DNA from: Parasulfuritortus sp037439465
GTDB taxonomy: Bacteria > Pseudomonadota > Gammaproteobacteria > Burkholderiales > Thiobacillaceae
Reading direction: 5' to 3'
DNA length: 64,000 bases
NCBI GenBank assembly: GCA_037439465.1
Contig: JBBIVX010000014.1
Coordinates: 10,071 to 74,070, forward strand
Below are positions 1 to 10,137 of the stretch, piece after piece. A model generated the notes under the pieces. That model had not been told where the DNA came from. It saw nothing but the letters and a program-made list of their open reading frames with translations, and did not search any database. Positions within the stretch are counted from its first letter, which is position 1. Each line of letters starts with the position of its first letter. The position numbers and the translations under genes are program-made.

Positions 1-1
1 C

Positions 2-283
2 AGAAAAGCCGCCGTCATCCTCAGCGACGGCAGCCGCACGCCCGCGGCCACGCTGCGCCGGCTCGCCGACTGTATCGCCGCCGGCACACGGGCCAGCGTC
101 CTCACCTATCCCGAGGATGTCCGGGAATTGGGGGCCACCGCCAACACAGTGGCCGCCGCGCTGCGGCGGGAGGGTTTCGCCGGCTTCGTGCACATCGAGA
201 TGAGCCGTCAGTTCCGCACCGATCTAGCGCAAAGCCCGGCGCGGCTACGGACGCTGCTGAGCTGCCTGGAGGGCGGGGTTTGA
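2..283 (+). CDS. C-terminal part of an unidentified protein
   Basis: An open frame enters from the left edge and ends at the TGA at 281-283, giving 93 residues without a stop. The TGA overlaps the ATG of the next gene (TGATG), so the two are probably translationally coupled and belong to the same envelope/CapB-like operon. The visible part is soluble, with alternating hydrophobic strands and helices (for example AVILSDGSRTP near the start and GFVHIEMSR near residue 73) and no membrane segment. I do not recognise the family. A role in the polymer system is suggested only by position. Confidence 0.6.
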   Translation, partial: RKAAVILSDGSRTPAATLRRLADCIAAGTRASVLTYPEDVRELGATANTVAAALRREGFAGFVHIEMSRQFRTDLAQSPARLRTLLSCLEGGV

Positions 284-3200
284 TGCTGTTGCGCCGGCCG
301 CGTCTGCTCGCCCTGCTGTTGCTGGGCTGGTCCTGTCTCGCCCAGGGCGAGTTGGATGAAGTCCAGTCGCGTCTGCTGGCGCCCTACGCCCTGCCGCTGC
401 GCTGGGACAACATCGAGGCGGCGCCGGCCTGGCTCCGTGGCATCCAGCCGGCCTACCGCAAGGACAAGGGCTACCACACCATCCGGCTGGCCGAGGGCGA
501 GTGGACCGAGGTTCACGTCGCCGCCGGCGAGCAATTGCGCCTCACTGCCGTCGCAGGCACGCTCGCCCAGTCCGACCTGCGCCTCATGGTGGCCAATGGC
601 AGCGGCCTCTATGTCGAGACGAGCCCGCAGCCGAGCGACGATGGCCGCCACTGGATCATCGGGGCCGGGGCCACATCCGCGTCGGTATATCGCCTGGAGC
701 GCATCGGCCAAGGCCGTGGGCCGCTGGAAATCGCCCTGTTCGCCTCCCGGCACATCCCCTTGGGCGAGCTGGCGCCGTATCGGCGGGTGCTGCCCCTGCC
801 CGGCCAGGCCGTCTCGCTGCGCGCTGCCACAGCCGCCGCCGCGCAAACGTATTGGCGGCTGGAAAGCGATCAGCCGGTTGCCCTCAAGGTGACCGGCCCG
901 CGCCGCCTGGCGCTGGACAGCCGGATGCTTTATCCCGCCAGCGAAAGCGGCCTGCTGCAGTCGTGGCGGGTGCAATGCTGGCTGGACGACAGGCCGCTGC
1001 ACACCGCCGAGATGGAGAGCAACGTCGAATCCATGCAGGAGGTAGTCGTCGATCGGGCGAGCACGGTGGTCAGCCGCGCCGAGCGTTTTTATCTGGAGAT
1101 ACCGTCTGGCGAGCACCGCTTGCGGCTGCGCGCTTCCGCGCCCTTGCTGGCGCGGCTGCTGGCGCAGGAGTCCACCGATTATCTCTTTCCGGCACTCAAC
1201 CAGCCGCGCCTCACGGCCGAGGCGGCACGCGCCGACCTCGACCCGGATGAGGCCGGCCGCAGCAGTTGGCAACGCGGCACGCGCGAGATCGAGGCGGCCG
1301 CCATGGCCACCGCCAACGTCAGCGCCGTCGAGCACGCCGCCCTGCGTCTGGCCATGGATACCCGCTGGCGCGAGGGCGGCAGCGTCGGCGCCGCGCTGTT
1401 GGCACAGGCGGCCCTGGCACGGCCGGAGGATCAGACGCTAGCGGCCCGTGCCCGCCATTTCAGCGGCGCCCATACCTTCTTCCGCGATCTGCTACCCGCG
1501 GACAAGACAGAGCCCGCCGCCATGGCCTATCGCTGGTTCCGCCTGCCGCACCTGCTGGACCCCGGCCAGGAGGCGCCTAATCTGGTGGTGGCGGCGCAGC
1601 ACCGGGAGGCGCTGCTCGACCGACTGGGCAGCGGTTATTTCATCGCCCTGCCGCCCCGCCGTCCGGCCAGGCCAGCCGCCATCCTGCCGCCTCCAACCGC
1701 GCCCATCGCCGCCCTGGAAAGCGTGCGCGAGGTCATCCAGTTCGAGCCTTATTCCGCCCGCCTCACCCAGGCGGCGCGAGCCCGTCTGCAGGCGCTCGCC
1801 CAACGCCAGCAGCCACTGGCAGGCGGGCGGCTGGAGATTCGCGGTTACACCGCCAGCGACAAGGTCTCGGCCTACAACCAACGGCTTTCGCAACGGCGCG
1901 CCACGGTTGTCGCCGAGGCGCTCGCCGCATTCGGTCTCAAGGCCACGGTGGTCAAGGCGGCGGGACGCGGCAACGCCGACCCGGTGGCCGACAATGCCAG
2001 CCGCAGCGGCCGGCAGCAAAACCGGCGCGTCGAGCTTACCTGGCAGCCGCCCGCGGTCAGCCCGCCGCCGCCTGTCACGGCTCCGGCGCCACGAGCCGAC
2101 AGCGCCCGCTACCTGCTACCGCCGGCCTATGCCCCACGCACACTGCGCCTGCTTGCCTACGGCGCGGACGAGGCCGAATTCTTGCTGCAAGTCGATCAGC
2201 AAGCGCCCCGCCGCTTGCGTTTCGCGCCGCGCGACCGGCTGCCGGATGTGGCCTTCGCCCCCACCCCCGGCGAGGGCGGCCTGCTCTTGCAACGGCTCGG
2301 CGGTGATGGGCATGGCGATGGCAGCCTGAGTCCCGTTTTTGGCCGCCACCGGGTGGCGGCGGCCATGGTCGCCGCCGCCAGCGTCGAGCTGATCTTGCCC
2401 GCCGCCAGCCACGAGATTCGCCTGTGGCGGGCCGCTGCCTCGGCTGGCGGAGTGCGCGTGGCCGTGCAATATCAGGCCGCCGCCGCCTTCCAATTGAGCG
2501 AGCGCGAGTTTCTCAGCCTCTTCGATCTCGACCAGGATAGCGGTCTGCCGCTGCGGCTGGCGCTGCGCGCCGGCTGGCAGGAGACGGACGGCGCCGGCCC
2601 GGAACGGCTCGCCAGCCAGTGGCGGCCGCTGGCGCGGTGGCTGCTGGCGGAATTGCGTCAGGCGGCTGGCGGTGTGCGCGCGCCGACCGCCGCCGAGCGC
2701 ACATCGCCGGCGGCCGGCGACGCCGCGCAGCGGGCGCGCGCGGCAGCGGCGCAGGGTCAGTGGCTGCTGGCGCTGGAAGAGTGGGGCCGCGTCTGGTTCG
2801 CGCGCAGTCGCCAAGCCGAGCGCGACGCGGCCGAGTGGGGGCGTATCGACGCCCTCGGCCAGTTGGGCGAGGACTTCATGTATGAACAACTGCTCAAACA
2901 GATACTGCTGTTCGACCCTGACCCGGAGAAGCGCGGCCACGCCCTCGACAGGCTGGAAAAACACTTTGCCCAGGCCAGCGACGAGGAGGCGCGGCTGCGT
3001 CTCTATGCCATTGCCGTGCAGCGGCAGCCGGACGCCCTGGTCTACTGGCGCAAGCTCACGCAGGCGCTGCTGCAGCAAGGCGAATTCCGTCTCGCCCTGC
3101 TGGCCGGCCTGGCCCTGCCGCCGCGGCAGCGCCCCATCGAGGCGCTGCTCGAAGCGAGCTGGCGCCTACGCTGGTGGCAGACCTTCGACCGCCTGCGTGT

Positions 3201-5976
3201 CGATCTCGAAGACGCCGAACGCCGCGCCTTCTGGCAAGGGATGCGGGCCATCGCCGCCGATGAGTTCGAGACGGCGCGGCGGCATTGGCGTGCCGCCGGC
3301 AACGATGGACGCGTCTACGCCGATCATCTCGCCCGCGCACTGGCCTTGCGCCAGGCGATGGAACGCGCCCCCCGCCTCGGCGCCGAAACCCGCGAACGCT
3401 GGGCCGAATGGCAAAGTCAAGCGCCCGGCCCGCACCGCTGGCGTGACGCGCCCGAATACGTCAGCGATTTCGCCGGCGCCCTGTCCGGTTACGCCATCGA
3501 CCGCGACCTGCATTTCTCTCTCTACAAGGCCAGCGCGGAACGGCCGCTGCGCCTGACCGTGACCGGCCCCGCCCGGCTGCGCCTGGAGGCGCGGCCCATA
3601 CACGCCTCGGCCACTGGCGGGAACCTGGAGGGCTGGCTCACGGCCCGGTCGGCGCAGGGGCTATGGGTGGCCCCCATCATCGCCAACCAGGCCAACACCG
3701 CACTGCAACTGGCCGACGGCACCTGGGTCGGGCGCAAGGTCGCGCTGGATATCCCGGTGGCGGCCGGCCGGCAGTCCATCGAGGTTGCCGCCGGCGCGCT
3801 GGCGATCGCCGTGCGCGTCTATGTCGAGCAGCCGGCCCTGCCCCTGGGCGCGCTGCCAGCGCCGCCCTGGCTGGAAGCCGACGATCGCCAGGCCGAACGG
3901 CTGAGCTTCGAACCCGTCGAGTCGACCTGGCTGCGCCCTTGCGAAGGCTGCCTGATCGTCCCGGACGGCGATCCGCAGCAACCCTCGCGGCGATACCGCC
4001 GGGTGATTTCGCCATCGCCGCCGCCGGCGCCTCTAGCCGAGGCCCCGGTCGCCGAGCATGAGGCCCGGCTGCTGGCGGAGGGCGATTTCGACCGGCTGCT
4101 CGCCGGGCTGCCGCTGACCCCAGCCCCGCCCGGCGAGGTGCTCAAACGCCTGATCTGGCTGCTGTGGATCGCCGAGACCTCGCCGCCTCATGGCGAGCGG
4201 GCACTCGCCGCCGGTCAGGCCCTGGCCGCCGCCAACCCCGGCGTTGCCGGCCTGGCGCGCCTAAACGATCGGCTGACGCGCAACAGCGGCTGGAGCGCCC
4301 AGGAGATCGCGCAGGAAAGCGCCGGCACGCGCCTGCTGCCGGTCGCCGGCTGGCAGCCGGAAAGCCCGTCTGCGCGCCTGCAGAAGGCGCTGTTGCCGCC
4401 GCTGGCGGACGACGAACAGGTCATCGGCGGTCATACCCGCCTGCTGCTTTCACTGCGCCACGGCAAAAAGGGCTGGATCGATTTCGCGCTGAGGCCGGAG
4501 GATCTCGGCGGTCTGCCGCCGCAAGCCATGCAGGTCGCCGTGCAGCGTGACGGTGAGGCGCCGCGCTTCATCACCCTGGCGCCTGATGATGACTGGCAGA
4601 CGCATCGCCTGGACATGCCGGCAGGTCATCATGCCTTGCGTTTCTGGCTGCCGAGCCCGGTGGCCAACCAGCTGCTGCGCCTGCGGCTGCGTGAGCGCCG
4701 CGGCCAGGCCATCGTCCAACAATTCGAGCGGCCGTACCAGATCGCCACCGCCGCACAGCCGCTGCGCGCCCTGCTGCCGGGGCCGGCCTGGCTGCGCGTG
4801 GACGAGTGGCGCGCCGGCCAGACACACAGCCGCTACCAGCTTTTGTCCGGGCCCTGGCAGACCGTCACCTTGATGCCCGCCGCCGGTCAGCGCGAAGCGC
4901 TGTTCCGCCTGCACCTGCGTAGCACGGCGCCAGCCCGGCCGGTGGTGCCGCCGCGTCCCCTCGTCAGCGCAACGCTGGCCGTGCCGCCCCCACCGCTCCG
5001 TCTCGACGCCCAGGTCGTGCCCGCCAGCATGCATCTGGCCGATGCCTTTGCCTTGGGCGGCCAGGAAGACGGCACCTGGACGGTGGCGGCCGGCGCGCAT
5101 TCCCGCTATGACGCCGACAGCGATGCCGCGGAAAAATACATCGAGGGCACGCTCACACATCGCTACTACGACCCGGCACGGCGGACCTATTTCACCACGC
5201 AGGGCCTGCTGCGCCTGCGTGCGGCCGGCGACCCGACACTGGGACTGACGGTGCGCGCCGACCGGCACCTCGCCCACTGGCCGCTCGACGCCTTCGCCGA
5301 GGGCAGCGTCCATGCCCAGACCCTGCCCTTCGTCGGCAACGACTGGTCCGCCCATCTCAAGGCCGGCCTCAGCCAGCACCGCGACATCGACCCCATGACC
5401 TGGCATACGCCCTGGCTGACGGCCTATGCGCGCCAAACGGGGGCCGGCGACGCGCTCAGCCCCGAAAGGGTGGACCAGGACATCCACACCCGCTACCAGG
5501 CGCAGCACCGCTTCGGTTACGAGATCGGTGACCGCCTGAGCTACCGCCCGTGGCTGGACAGCCTGTTGCAGACCGGCCTCGGTGTCACCAGCAACCAGAA
5601 TCTGGTGACGCCCGACAAGGCGCGCCTGACGGTGCGGTGGCAACAGTTGCTGGGCCGCTGGCAGGCCGATGCGCACGCCGCCTGGACACATTATTTCGAC
5701 GATGCCGACCGCGTCAGCGCCCTCGACCGGCGCGAGCTCGGCCTGCGCCTCGCCTGGGAAGGCTGGCGGCCCAACCAGGATCGCCTGGAGCTTCTCTTCG
5801 ATCTCACCCATCACTTCGACGCCGGCTTCACCTCGGGCTGGCTCGGCCTGAGCTGGCATCTGGAACACGGCCGCGGCTACCGCGACTGGCCACCCGGCAC
5901 GGTCGATTTCCGCGATCTCAGACAACGCAATCTGCCCGATCGCCCCAACAACCGCATCGAGGCCGGCGAGCCATGA
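283..5976 (+). CDS. Large envelope protein with OmpA-like domain, repeated beta modules and possible C-terminal beta-barrel
   Basis: The ATG at 283 overlaps the previous stop; a TTG lies just before it at 280. The N-terminus is a signal peptide (MLLRRPRLLALLLLGWSC, then an A-Q-G cleavage region). Residues about 478-588 form an OmpA/MotB-like peptidoglycan-binding domain (IRGYTASDKVSAYNQRLSQRR, with NRRVEL near its end). Two long stretches, about 187-290 and 1075-1195, resemble each other: both carry VTGPxRLxL, then SGLLQSW or GGNLEGW, then a strand-rich end. The middle (about 790-1075) is alpha-helical and TPR-like. The last 250 or so residues have alternating aromatic strands (TLGLTVRADRHL, SAHLKAGLSQHRD, LGLRLAWEGW) that may form an outer-membrane barrel. 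The stop overlaps the ATG of the CapB-like gene (ATGA). I infer a cell-wall-anchored outer-membrane component for export or assembly of the polymer made by that neighbour. The family itself is not recognised. Confidence 0.85.
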   Translation: MLLRRPRLLALLLLGWSCLAQGELDEVQSRLLAPYALPLRWDNIEAAPAWLRGIQPAYRKDKGYHTIRLAEGEWTEVHVAAGEQLRLTAVAGTLAQSDLRLMVANGSGLYVETSPQPSDDGRHWIIGAGATSASVYRLERIGQGRGPLEIALFASRHIPLGELAPYRRVLPLPGQAVSLRAATAAAAQTYWRLESDQPVALKVTGPRRLALDSRMLYPASESGLLQSWRVQCWLDDRPLHTAEMESNVESMQEVVVDRASTVVSRAERFYLEIPSGEHRLRLRASAPLLARLLAQESTDYLFPALNQPRLTAEAARADLDPDEAGRSSWQRGTREIEAAAMATANVSAVEHAALRLAMDTRWREGGSVGAALLAQAALARPEDQTLAARARHFSGAHTFFRDLLPADKTEPAAMAYRWFRLPHLLDPGQEAPNLVVAAQHREALLDRLGSGYFIALPPRRPARPAAILPPPTAPIAALESVREVIQFEPYSARLTQAARARLQALAQRQQPLAGGRLEIRGYTASDKVSAYNQRLSQRRATVVAEALAAFGLKATVVKAAGRGNADPVADNASRSGRQQNRRVELTWQPPAVSPPPPVTAPAPRADSARYLLPPAYAPRTLRLLAYGADEAEFLLQVDQQAPRRLRFAPRDRLPDVAFAPTPGEGGLLLQRLGGDGHGDGSLSPVFGRHRVAAAMVAAASVELILPAASHEIRLWRAAASAGGVRVAVQYQAAAAFQLSEREFLSLFDLDQDSGLPLRLALRAGWQETDGAGPERLASQWRPLARWLLAELRQAAGGVRAPTAAERTSPAAGDAAQRARAAAAQGQWLLALEEWGRVWFARSRQAERDAAEWGRIDALGQLGEDFMYEQLLKQILLFDPDPEKRGHALDRLEKHFAQASDEEARLRLYAIAVQRQPDALVYWRKLTQALLQQGEFRLALLAGLALPPRQRPIEALLEASWRLRWWQTFDRLRVDLEDAERRAFWQGMRAIAADEFETARRHWRAAGNDGRVYADHLARALALRQAMERAPRLGAETRERWAEWQSQAPGPHRWRDAPEYVSDFAGALSGYAIDRDLHFSLYKASAERPLRLTVTGPARLRLEARPIHASATGGNLEGWLTARSAQGLWVAPIIANQANTALQLADGTWVGRKVALDIPVAAGRQSIEVAAGALAIAVRVYVEQPALPLGALPAPPWLEADDRQAERLSFEPVESTWLRPCEGCLIVPDGDPQQPSRRYRRVISPSPPPAPLAEAPVAEHEARLLAEGDFDRLLAGLPLTPAPPGEVLKRLIWLLWIAETSPPHGERALAAGQALAAANPGVAGLARLNDRLTRNSGWSAQEIAQESAGTRLLPVAGWQPESPSARLQKALLPPLADDEQVIGGHTRLLLSLRHGKKGWIDFALRPEDLGGLPPQAMQVAVQRDGEAPRFITLAPDDDWQTHRLDMPAGHHALRFWLPSPVANQLLRLRLRERRGQAIVQQFERPYQIATAAQPLRALLPGPAWLRVDEWRAGQTHSRYQLLSGPWQTVTLMPAAGQREALFRLHLRSTAPARPVVPPRPLVSATLAVPPPPLRLDAQVVPASMHLADAFALGGQEDGTWTVAAGAHSRYDADSDAAEKYIEGTLTHRYYDPARRTYFTTQGLLRLRAAGDPTLGLTVRADRHLAHWPLDAFAEGSVHAQTLPFVGNDWSAHLKAGLSQHRDIDPMTWHTPWLTAYARQTGAGDALSPERVDQDIHTRYQAQHRFGYEIGDRLSYRPWLDSLLQTGLGVTSNQNLVTPDKARLTVRWQQLLGRWQADAHAAWTHYFDDADRVSALDRRELGLRLAWEGWRPNQDRLELLFDLTHHFDAGFTSGWLGLSWHLEHGRGYRDWPPGTVDFRDLRQRNLPDRPNNRIEAGEP

Positions 5977-8900
5977 CCGGCGAGGACATCCGCGCCCTGC
6001 TCGAATACGCCTTGGCGCCACATTGGCGGAAGGTGGAGGCGCCGCTCATCACCGAGCTGGTCGACGCCTTCCTCGCCTGGTATCCGGCGCAGGAAACATT
6101 GCGCGGCGAGCGCAACCGCCATGTCCCCCTGCTGCGCTTCCTGATCGGGCGGGTCAACGAGGAGCAGCAGGCGATCGACCGACTGCAACGGGAGCACGTT
6201 GAATTCAGCAAGCGTTATGCGCGCGCCGTGCTCGCCGAGGAGAAACAGCGCCACATACTCGATTTCGCCGCCGCCCTGGGCGCCGATCGTCGCCAGCTCA
6301 AGGAGGACCGCCAAGCCTTCGGCCGCTGGTTCGGCCACGATGCCATGGCCGATCGCTACCATAATCGCGTCGCCAGGGCGGAGCGCCGGCTGGCCTTCTC
6401 CCTGCAACGCCTCGGAGTGATCGCCGGCCAGGCCTTGCTCGACGCCGGCGCCGGCGCCGAGACACTTTGGCGGCAACTCGGTCTGGAAGCGCTGCTCACC
6501 CCTTTGCTGACCTACGACGGTGACGCGCGTATCAGGATCGAGACCTTCGCCTGTCTCGCCAATGCCCTGCAGAAAATGCCGGCGGCGATGCAAAGCCGCA
6601 GCATCAACGACTTCACCTTGCAGTATGTGTTCCGTGCTGCCACCGACCCGCGCCAACACGTCTGGATACAGTGCGCGGCCCTGCACCTGCTCGCCTCGCT
6701 GGCGCTGGACGCCTTTGCCGCGGCCGCCGGCAAGCGCCTCGAACAGCCGCGCGCCGGCGACGATCTGTTCGTGCGCCGGCGCGTCATTCTGCTCGTCGGG
6801 CAAAAGCTGGCGCAGCGGCCCGCGCTGGCCGGACTGCTGGATACAGCGCGGCACGATCCCAGCCCCTATGTCCGCCAGGCCCTCGCCGAGGCGCTGGCGC
6901 AGGCGGATGATGACAGCCTCGTCCGCCTGATGCCGGCACTGCTGCGCGCGGACGCCACGCCCCAGGTCCGCGCCGCCGCCGCCCTGCAAATCCCTGTCCT
7001 GCTCGCGCGCCCCGCCCTGGCCGATCACCTGCGCGCCTGGCTGATGACGCTCTTGACGGAGGAGGGCGATCCCTTTGTCCTGAAGGTGGCCATGGCGGTG
7101 ATCGCGCAAGTCCCGAGCGAGCCGGTTTGGCACGCCGACCCCGCGCGCCGCCGGCAGTGGACGCAGCATTTCCTGCCCGTGATCGAAGCGGTCCATCTGC
7201 ACTCGCCGCACCTGCCGGTCCGCCGCTTCGCCGCGCTGACGCGGGAAAGGCTGTGGTGCCAGAGCGACGAGCGCCGCCTGCAATGGTTGCAAGATCTGCA
7301 GGAATGGCTGGCGCGCTGCCCTCCTGGCCGCTCCATCCGCCTTCCGCGCCGTTTGTTGCAAGGATGGGACGAGGCCGAGGTCGGCCGCTTACTCGCCGTG
7401 GCCAGCCAGCAGGATTTCGGCCTGGATCTGGAAAGGACCTGGATGGGCTGGCGTCTCTGGCGCGGCCATGTGTTCCGCCGGCGCCTGTGGCGGATGCTGC
7501 ACGAGTTTCGTCATCCCTCGCCTGACAAACGGCAAGGCTTTCTGCACACCGTGGGCCGGGTCTTCCATGGCCATCGCCGCGCCCCGTCCGCCATCCTGGC
7601 CGAGCTGGCGGAAACCAAGGTGCCGGGCGAAGCCCTGCATTTCGCCAGCGAGGGTGGCTGGCGGCCCTATCTGCCGCTGGCGGACGAATTCCTCTCGGCG
7701 CTCGACCAGACATTCCCGGTCAAGCCGGTTCTGGTCCACAGCGCCGAAGGGATCACCGAAATCACTCCGCCGCGCACCTTCCTGGGCCGGCTGCTGGCGG
7801 CGTTCAAATTGAGCTGGCGCTTTGAACGCTACGCCCACTTGCGCAACTGGCACGAGGACGGTCAGCAGGCCCCCTCCGCCTACCTGCGCGCCATGACGAA
7901 GCTGGGCTTCACCATCCGCTTCCAGCCTTATGGCGACGCGCCCGACACGCAGGTGCGCCGCTTCTTTCCCGCCGGCTTCGCCCTCTCCGGTGTGGAATTC
8001 GACTGGTGGCCTGGGCTGAGGAACTACTTCTTCTCGGTGTTTGAGAACACCCTGCCGGAACTGATCCTGTTCACCCTCGCGGCCCTGATGGCGTTCCTGA
8101 TCCGTCACCTTTACCTCAACCGGCAGATACACCAGGCGCGTGCCCGCCTCCCCCTGGTCATCGGCGGCTGGGGCACGCGCGGCAAATCGGGCACCGAGCG
8201 CATCAAGGCGGCGCTCTTCAATGCGCTCGGCTACAGCGTGGTGAGCAAGACCACGGGCTGCGAGGCGATGTTTCTGCATGGGCCGGCCTATGGGCAACTG
8301 CGCGAAATGTTCCTGTTCCGCCCTTACGACAAGGCCACCATCTGGGAACAGCACAATGTCGTGCGGCTGGCAAGCAGGCTGGGCGGCGAGGTCTTCCTGT
8401 GGGAATGCATGGCGCTGACGCCGGCCTTCGTGCGCCTGCTGCAACGACGCTGGATGCATGACGATTTCTCCACCATCACCAACACCTTCCCCGACCACGA
8501 GGACCTGCAAGGTCCGGCTGGCGTCAATATCCCCGAAGTGATGACCAACTTCATCCCGGAGCGCGGCCACCTGTTTACCAGCGAAGAGCAAATGCGCCCC
8601 ATACTGAGCGCGGCGGCCAAACTGGCGGGGACACCGCTGCAGGGCGTTGGCTGGGTCGAGTCGGGATTGCTGGCGCCCGACGTTCTGGCCCGCTTCCCCT
8701 ACCAGGAGCATCCCGACAACATCGCCCTGGTGCTGGCCCTGGCGGATGAGCTCGGCATACCGCAGGATTTCGCTCTCAAGGAAATGGCGGACCGCGTCGT
8801 GCCGGACCTGGGTGTGCTCAAGGTCTATCCCACCGCGCCGATCGCTATGCGCCGGCTGGAGTTTGTCAACGGCATGTCCGCCAACGAACGCTTCGGCTGT

Positions 8901-10124
8901 CTCGGCAACTGGCAGCGCACCGGCTTCGCCAGCCACGACATGGAGGCGGAGCCCGGCGTCATGCTGAGCGTGGTGGTCAACAACCGCGCCGACCGCATCG
9001 CCCGCTCGCGCGTATTCGCCGGGATAGTGGTGGAGGACATCAGCGCCGACCTGATCGTGCTCATCGGCTCCAACCTGCATGGGCTGCAAGGCTATATACG
9101 CGAGTCGTGGCAGATTTATGCCGCCGGGCTGTCGCTGTGGCCGGCCGATGGCGCCACACCGGCGCAGACGCTGGCAGACACCGCCCGGCGCAGGCGCGTG
9201 GTGCACACCGCCGCCCACGCCAGGGCAAGGCTGGCCGCCATGCTTGCCGGTTGCGGCATCGCTGGCGCCGAAACCATACTGGCGGCGTGGGACACGCCGG
9301 CGGATTTGGCTGCGGCGATACGCGCCAGCGGCAGCGCCGCGGCCGACGGCATCCTCGCCTGCGCCGAGCGCGACCGCTCGAGCCTGACCGAGTATGCCGA
9401 GTTCGCGCAACGCATCGCCTCCCTGGACGCCGCCCCGGAGCCTGACGCCGGGCTCGATTCGGCCTTCCGGGAACTCGTCTGGCGCTGGCTGGAACGGCGC
9501 CTGCTGGTCGTCGAGGACTACTACGCCAGCGGCAACCAGATCATAGACATCCTTTGCCGCGCCACGCCACCGGGCTTCAAGAACCGCATCCAGGGCATCC
9601 AGAACATCAAGGGCACCGGCCTCGATTTCGTCTACCGCTGGCAGGCCTGGGATACCTGCTACCGCGCCTGTGCGCGGCTGCAGAGTCCGGAACCCGAGGT
9701 GGCCCGCCAGGGCCTGGCGGCGCTCGCCGCGTTTCAGGAATTCGGGCCACTCTGCGAGGAGCATGTTAAAACCGTCATTGCCACGGTCAAGGCCTCGCCG
9801 CAGGCGCAGAACGAGCACTTTCAAAGCGAACTCAACATCATCGCCGCCCGCCTCGACCGCGCCATGCAGGAAGTCAGGGAGCAGATGGCGGTGACCCGCG
9901 CCAGCGGCTGGCAGGAAAGACTGTTCGCCGGCATCGAGGCCTTTCTCGATGCCGGCGACGCCATCAAGCGGCGCAAGATTTCCAACCGGATTTATCAGGA
10001 CCTGATCAACGAACGGATCAGCCATGCCCGCGCCGCGCTTGAACTGCAAGCCCTCAACAAGCGGCAAAAGGGCGGCTGGCTGCTACAGGCCCTGCAACAA
10101 TGGAAGCCGCGCCGGAACGGCTAG
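5973..10124 (+). CDS. PgsB/CapB-type poly-gamma-glutamate synthase-like ligase with large N-terminal HEAT-like extension
   Basis: The ATG at 5973 overlaps the stop of the preceding gene; an upstream in-frame extension inside that gene is not used. The product is 1,383 residues. The first 650 or so are helical, with HEAT-like repeats near 170-400. A membrane segment lies at about 690-713, followed by the ATP-binding loop GGWGTRGKSGT (731-741). FLWECMALTP and TNTFPDHEDLQG follow around 806-847. This order (membrane helix, GxRGKSG loop, ECMAL, TNxxPDHxD) is that of PgsB/CapB, Mur-ligase-like enzymes that use ATP to build gamma-linked glutamate chains. Known PgsB proteins are about 400 residues, so the N-terminal HEAT part and the last 370 or so helical residues are additions. 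No PgsC/CapC or CapA is visible in the window. The polymerised substrate is unproven; amide-bond ligation is the confident part. Confidence 0.88.
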   Translation: MTGEDIRALLEYALAPHWRKVEAPLITELVDAFLAWYPAQETLRGERNRHVPLLRFLIGRVNEEQQAIDRLQREHVEFSKRYARAVLAEEKQRHILDFAAALGADRRQLKEDRQAFGRWFGHDAMADRYHNRVARAERRLAFSLQRLGVIAGQALLDAGAGAETLWRQLGLEALLTPLLTYDGDARIRIETFACLANALQKMPAAMQSRSINDFTLQYVFRAATDPRQHVWIQCAALHLLASLALDAFAAAAGKRLEQPRAGDDLFVRRRVILLVGQKLAQRPALAGLLDTARHDPSPYVRQALAEALAQADDDSLVRLMPALLRADATPQVRAAAALQIPVLLARPALADHLRAWLMTLLTEEGDPFVLKVAMAVIAQVPSEPVWHADPARRRQWTQHFLPVIEAVHLHSPHLPVRRFAALTRERLWCQSDERRLQWLQDLQEWLARCPPGRSIRLPRRLLQGWDEAEVGRLLAVASQQDFGLDLERTWMGWRLWRGHVFRRRLWRMLHEFRHPSPDKRQGFLHTVGRVFHGHRRAPSAILAELAETKVPGEALHFASEGGWRPYLPLADEFLSALDQTFPVKPVLVHSAEGITEITPPRTFLGRLLAAFKLSWRFERYAHLRNWHEDGQQAPSAYLRAMTKLGFTIRFQPYGDAPDTQVRRFFPAGFALSGVEFDWWPGLRNYFFSVFENTLPELILFTLAALMAFLIRHLYLNRQIHQARARLPLVIGGWGTRGKSGTERIKAALFNALGYSVVSKTTGCEAMFLHGPAYGQLREMFLFRPYDKATIWEQHNVVRLASRLGGEVFLWECMALTPAFVRLLQRRWMHDDFSTITNTFPDHEDLQGPAGVNIPEVMTNFIPERGHLFTSEEQMRPILSAAAKLAGTPLQGVGWVESGLLAPDVLARFPYQEHPDNIALVLALADELGIPQDFALKEMADRVVPDLGVLKVYPTAPIAMRRLEFVNGMSANERFGCLGNWQRTGFASHDMEAEPGVMLSVVVNNRADRIARSRVFAGIVVEDISADLIVLIGSNLHGLQGYIRESWQIYAAGLSLWPADGATPAQTLADTARRRRVVHTAAHARARLAAMLAGCGIAGAETILAAWDTPADLAAAIRASGSAAADGILACAERDRSSLTEYAEFAQRIASLDAAPEPDAGLDSAFRELVWRWLERRLLVVEDYYASGNQIIDILCRATPPGFKNRIQGIQNIKGTGLDFVYRWQAWDTCYRACARLQSPEPEVARQGLAALAAFQEFGPLCEEHVKTVIATVKASPQAQNEHFQSELNIIAARLDRAMQEVREQMAVTRASGWQERLFAGIEAFLDAGDAIKRRKISNRIYQDLINERISHARAALELQALNKRQKGGWLLQALQQWKPRRNG

Positions 10125-10137
10125 CGCTTACTTGCGC

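Noticed and set aside
5550..5972. Upstream extension of the CapB-like reading frame
   Set aside because: The first 141 codons lie inside the preceding gene in another frame and have shadow composition; the ATG overlapping its stop is the natural start.
4450..6021. Long minus-strand open frame opposite the large envelope protein
   Set aside because: No start signal and no recognisable domain, and the product crosses a well-supported ATGA gene junction.
7389..10067. Long open frame on the minus strand opposite the CapB-like ligase
   Set aside because: The plus-strand product has clear ATP-ligase motifs; the antisense product is low-complexity and unlike any family.
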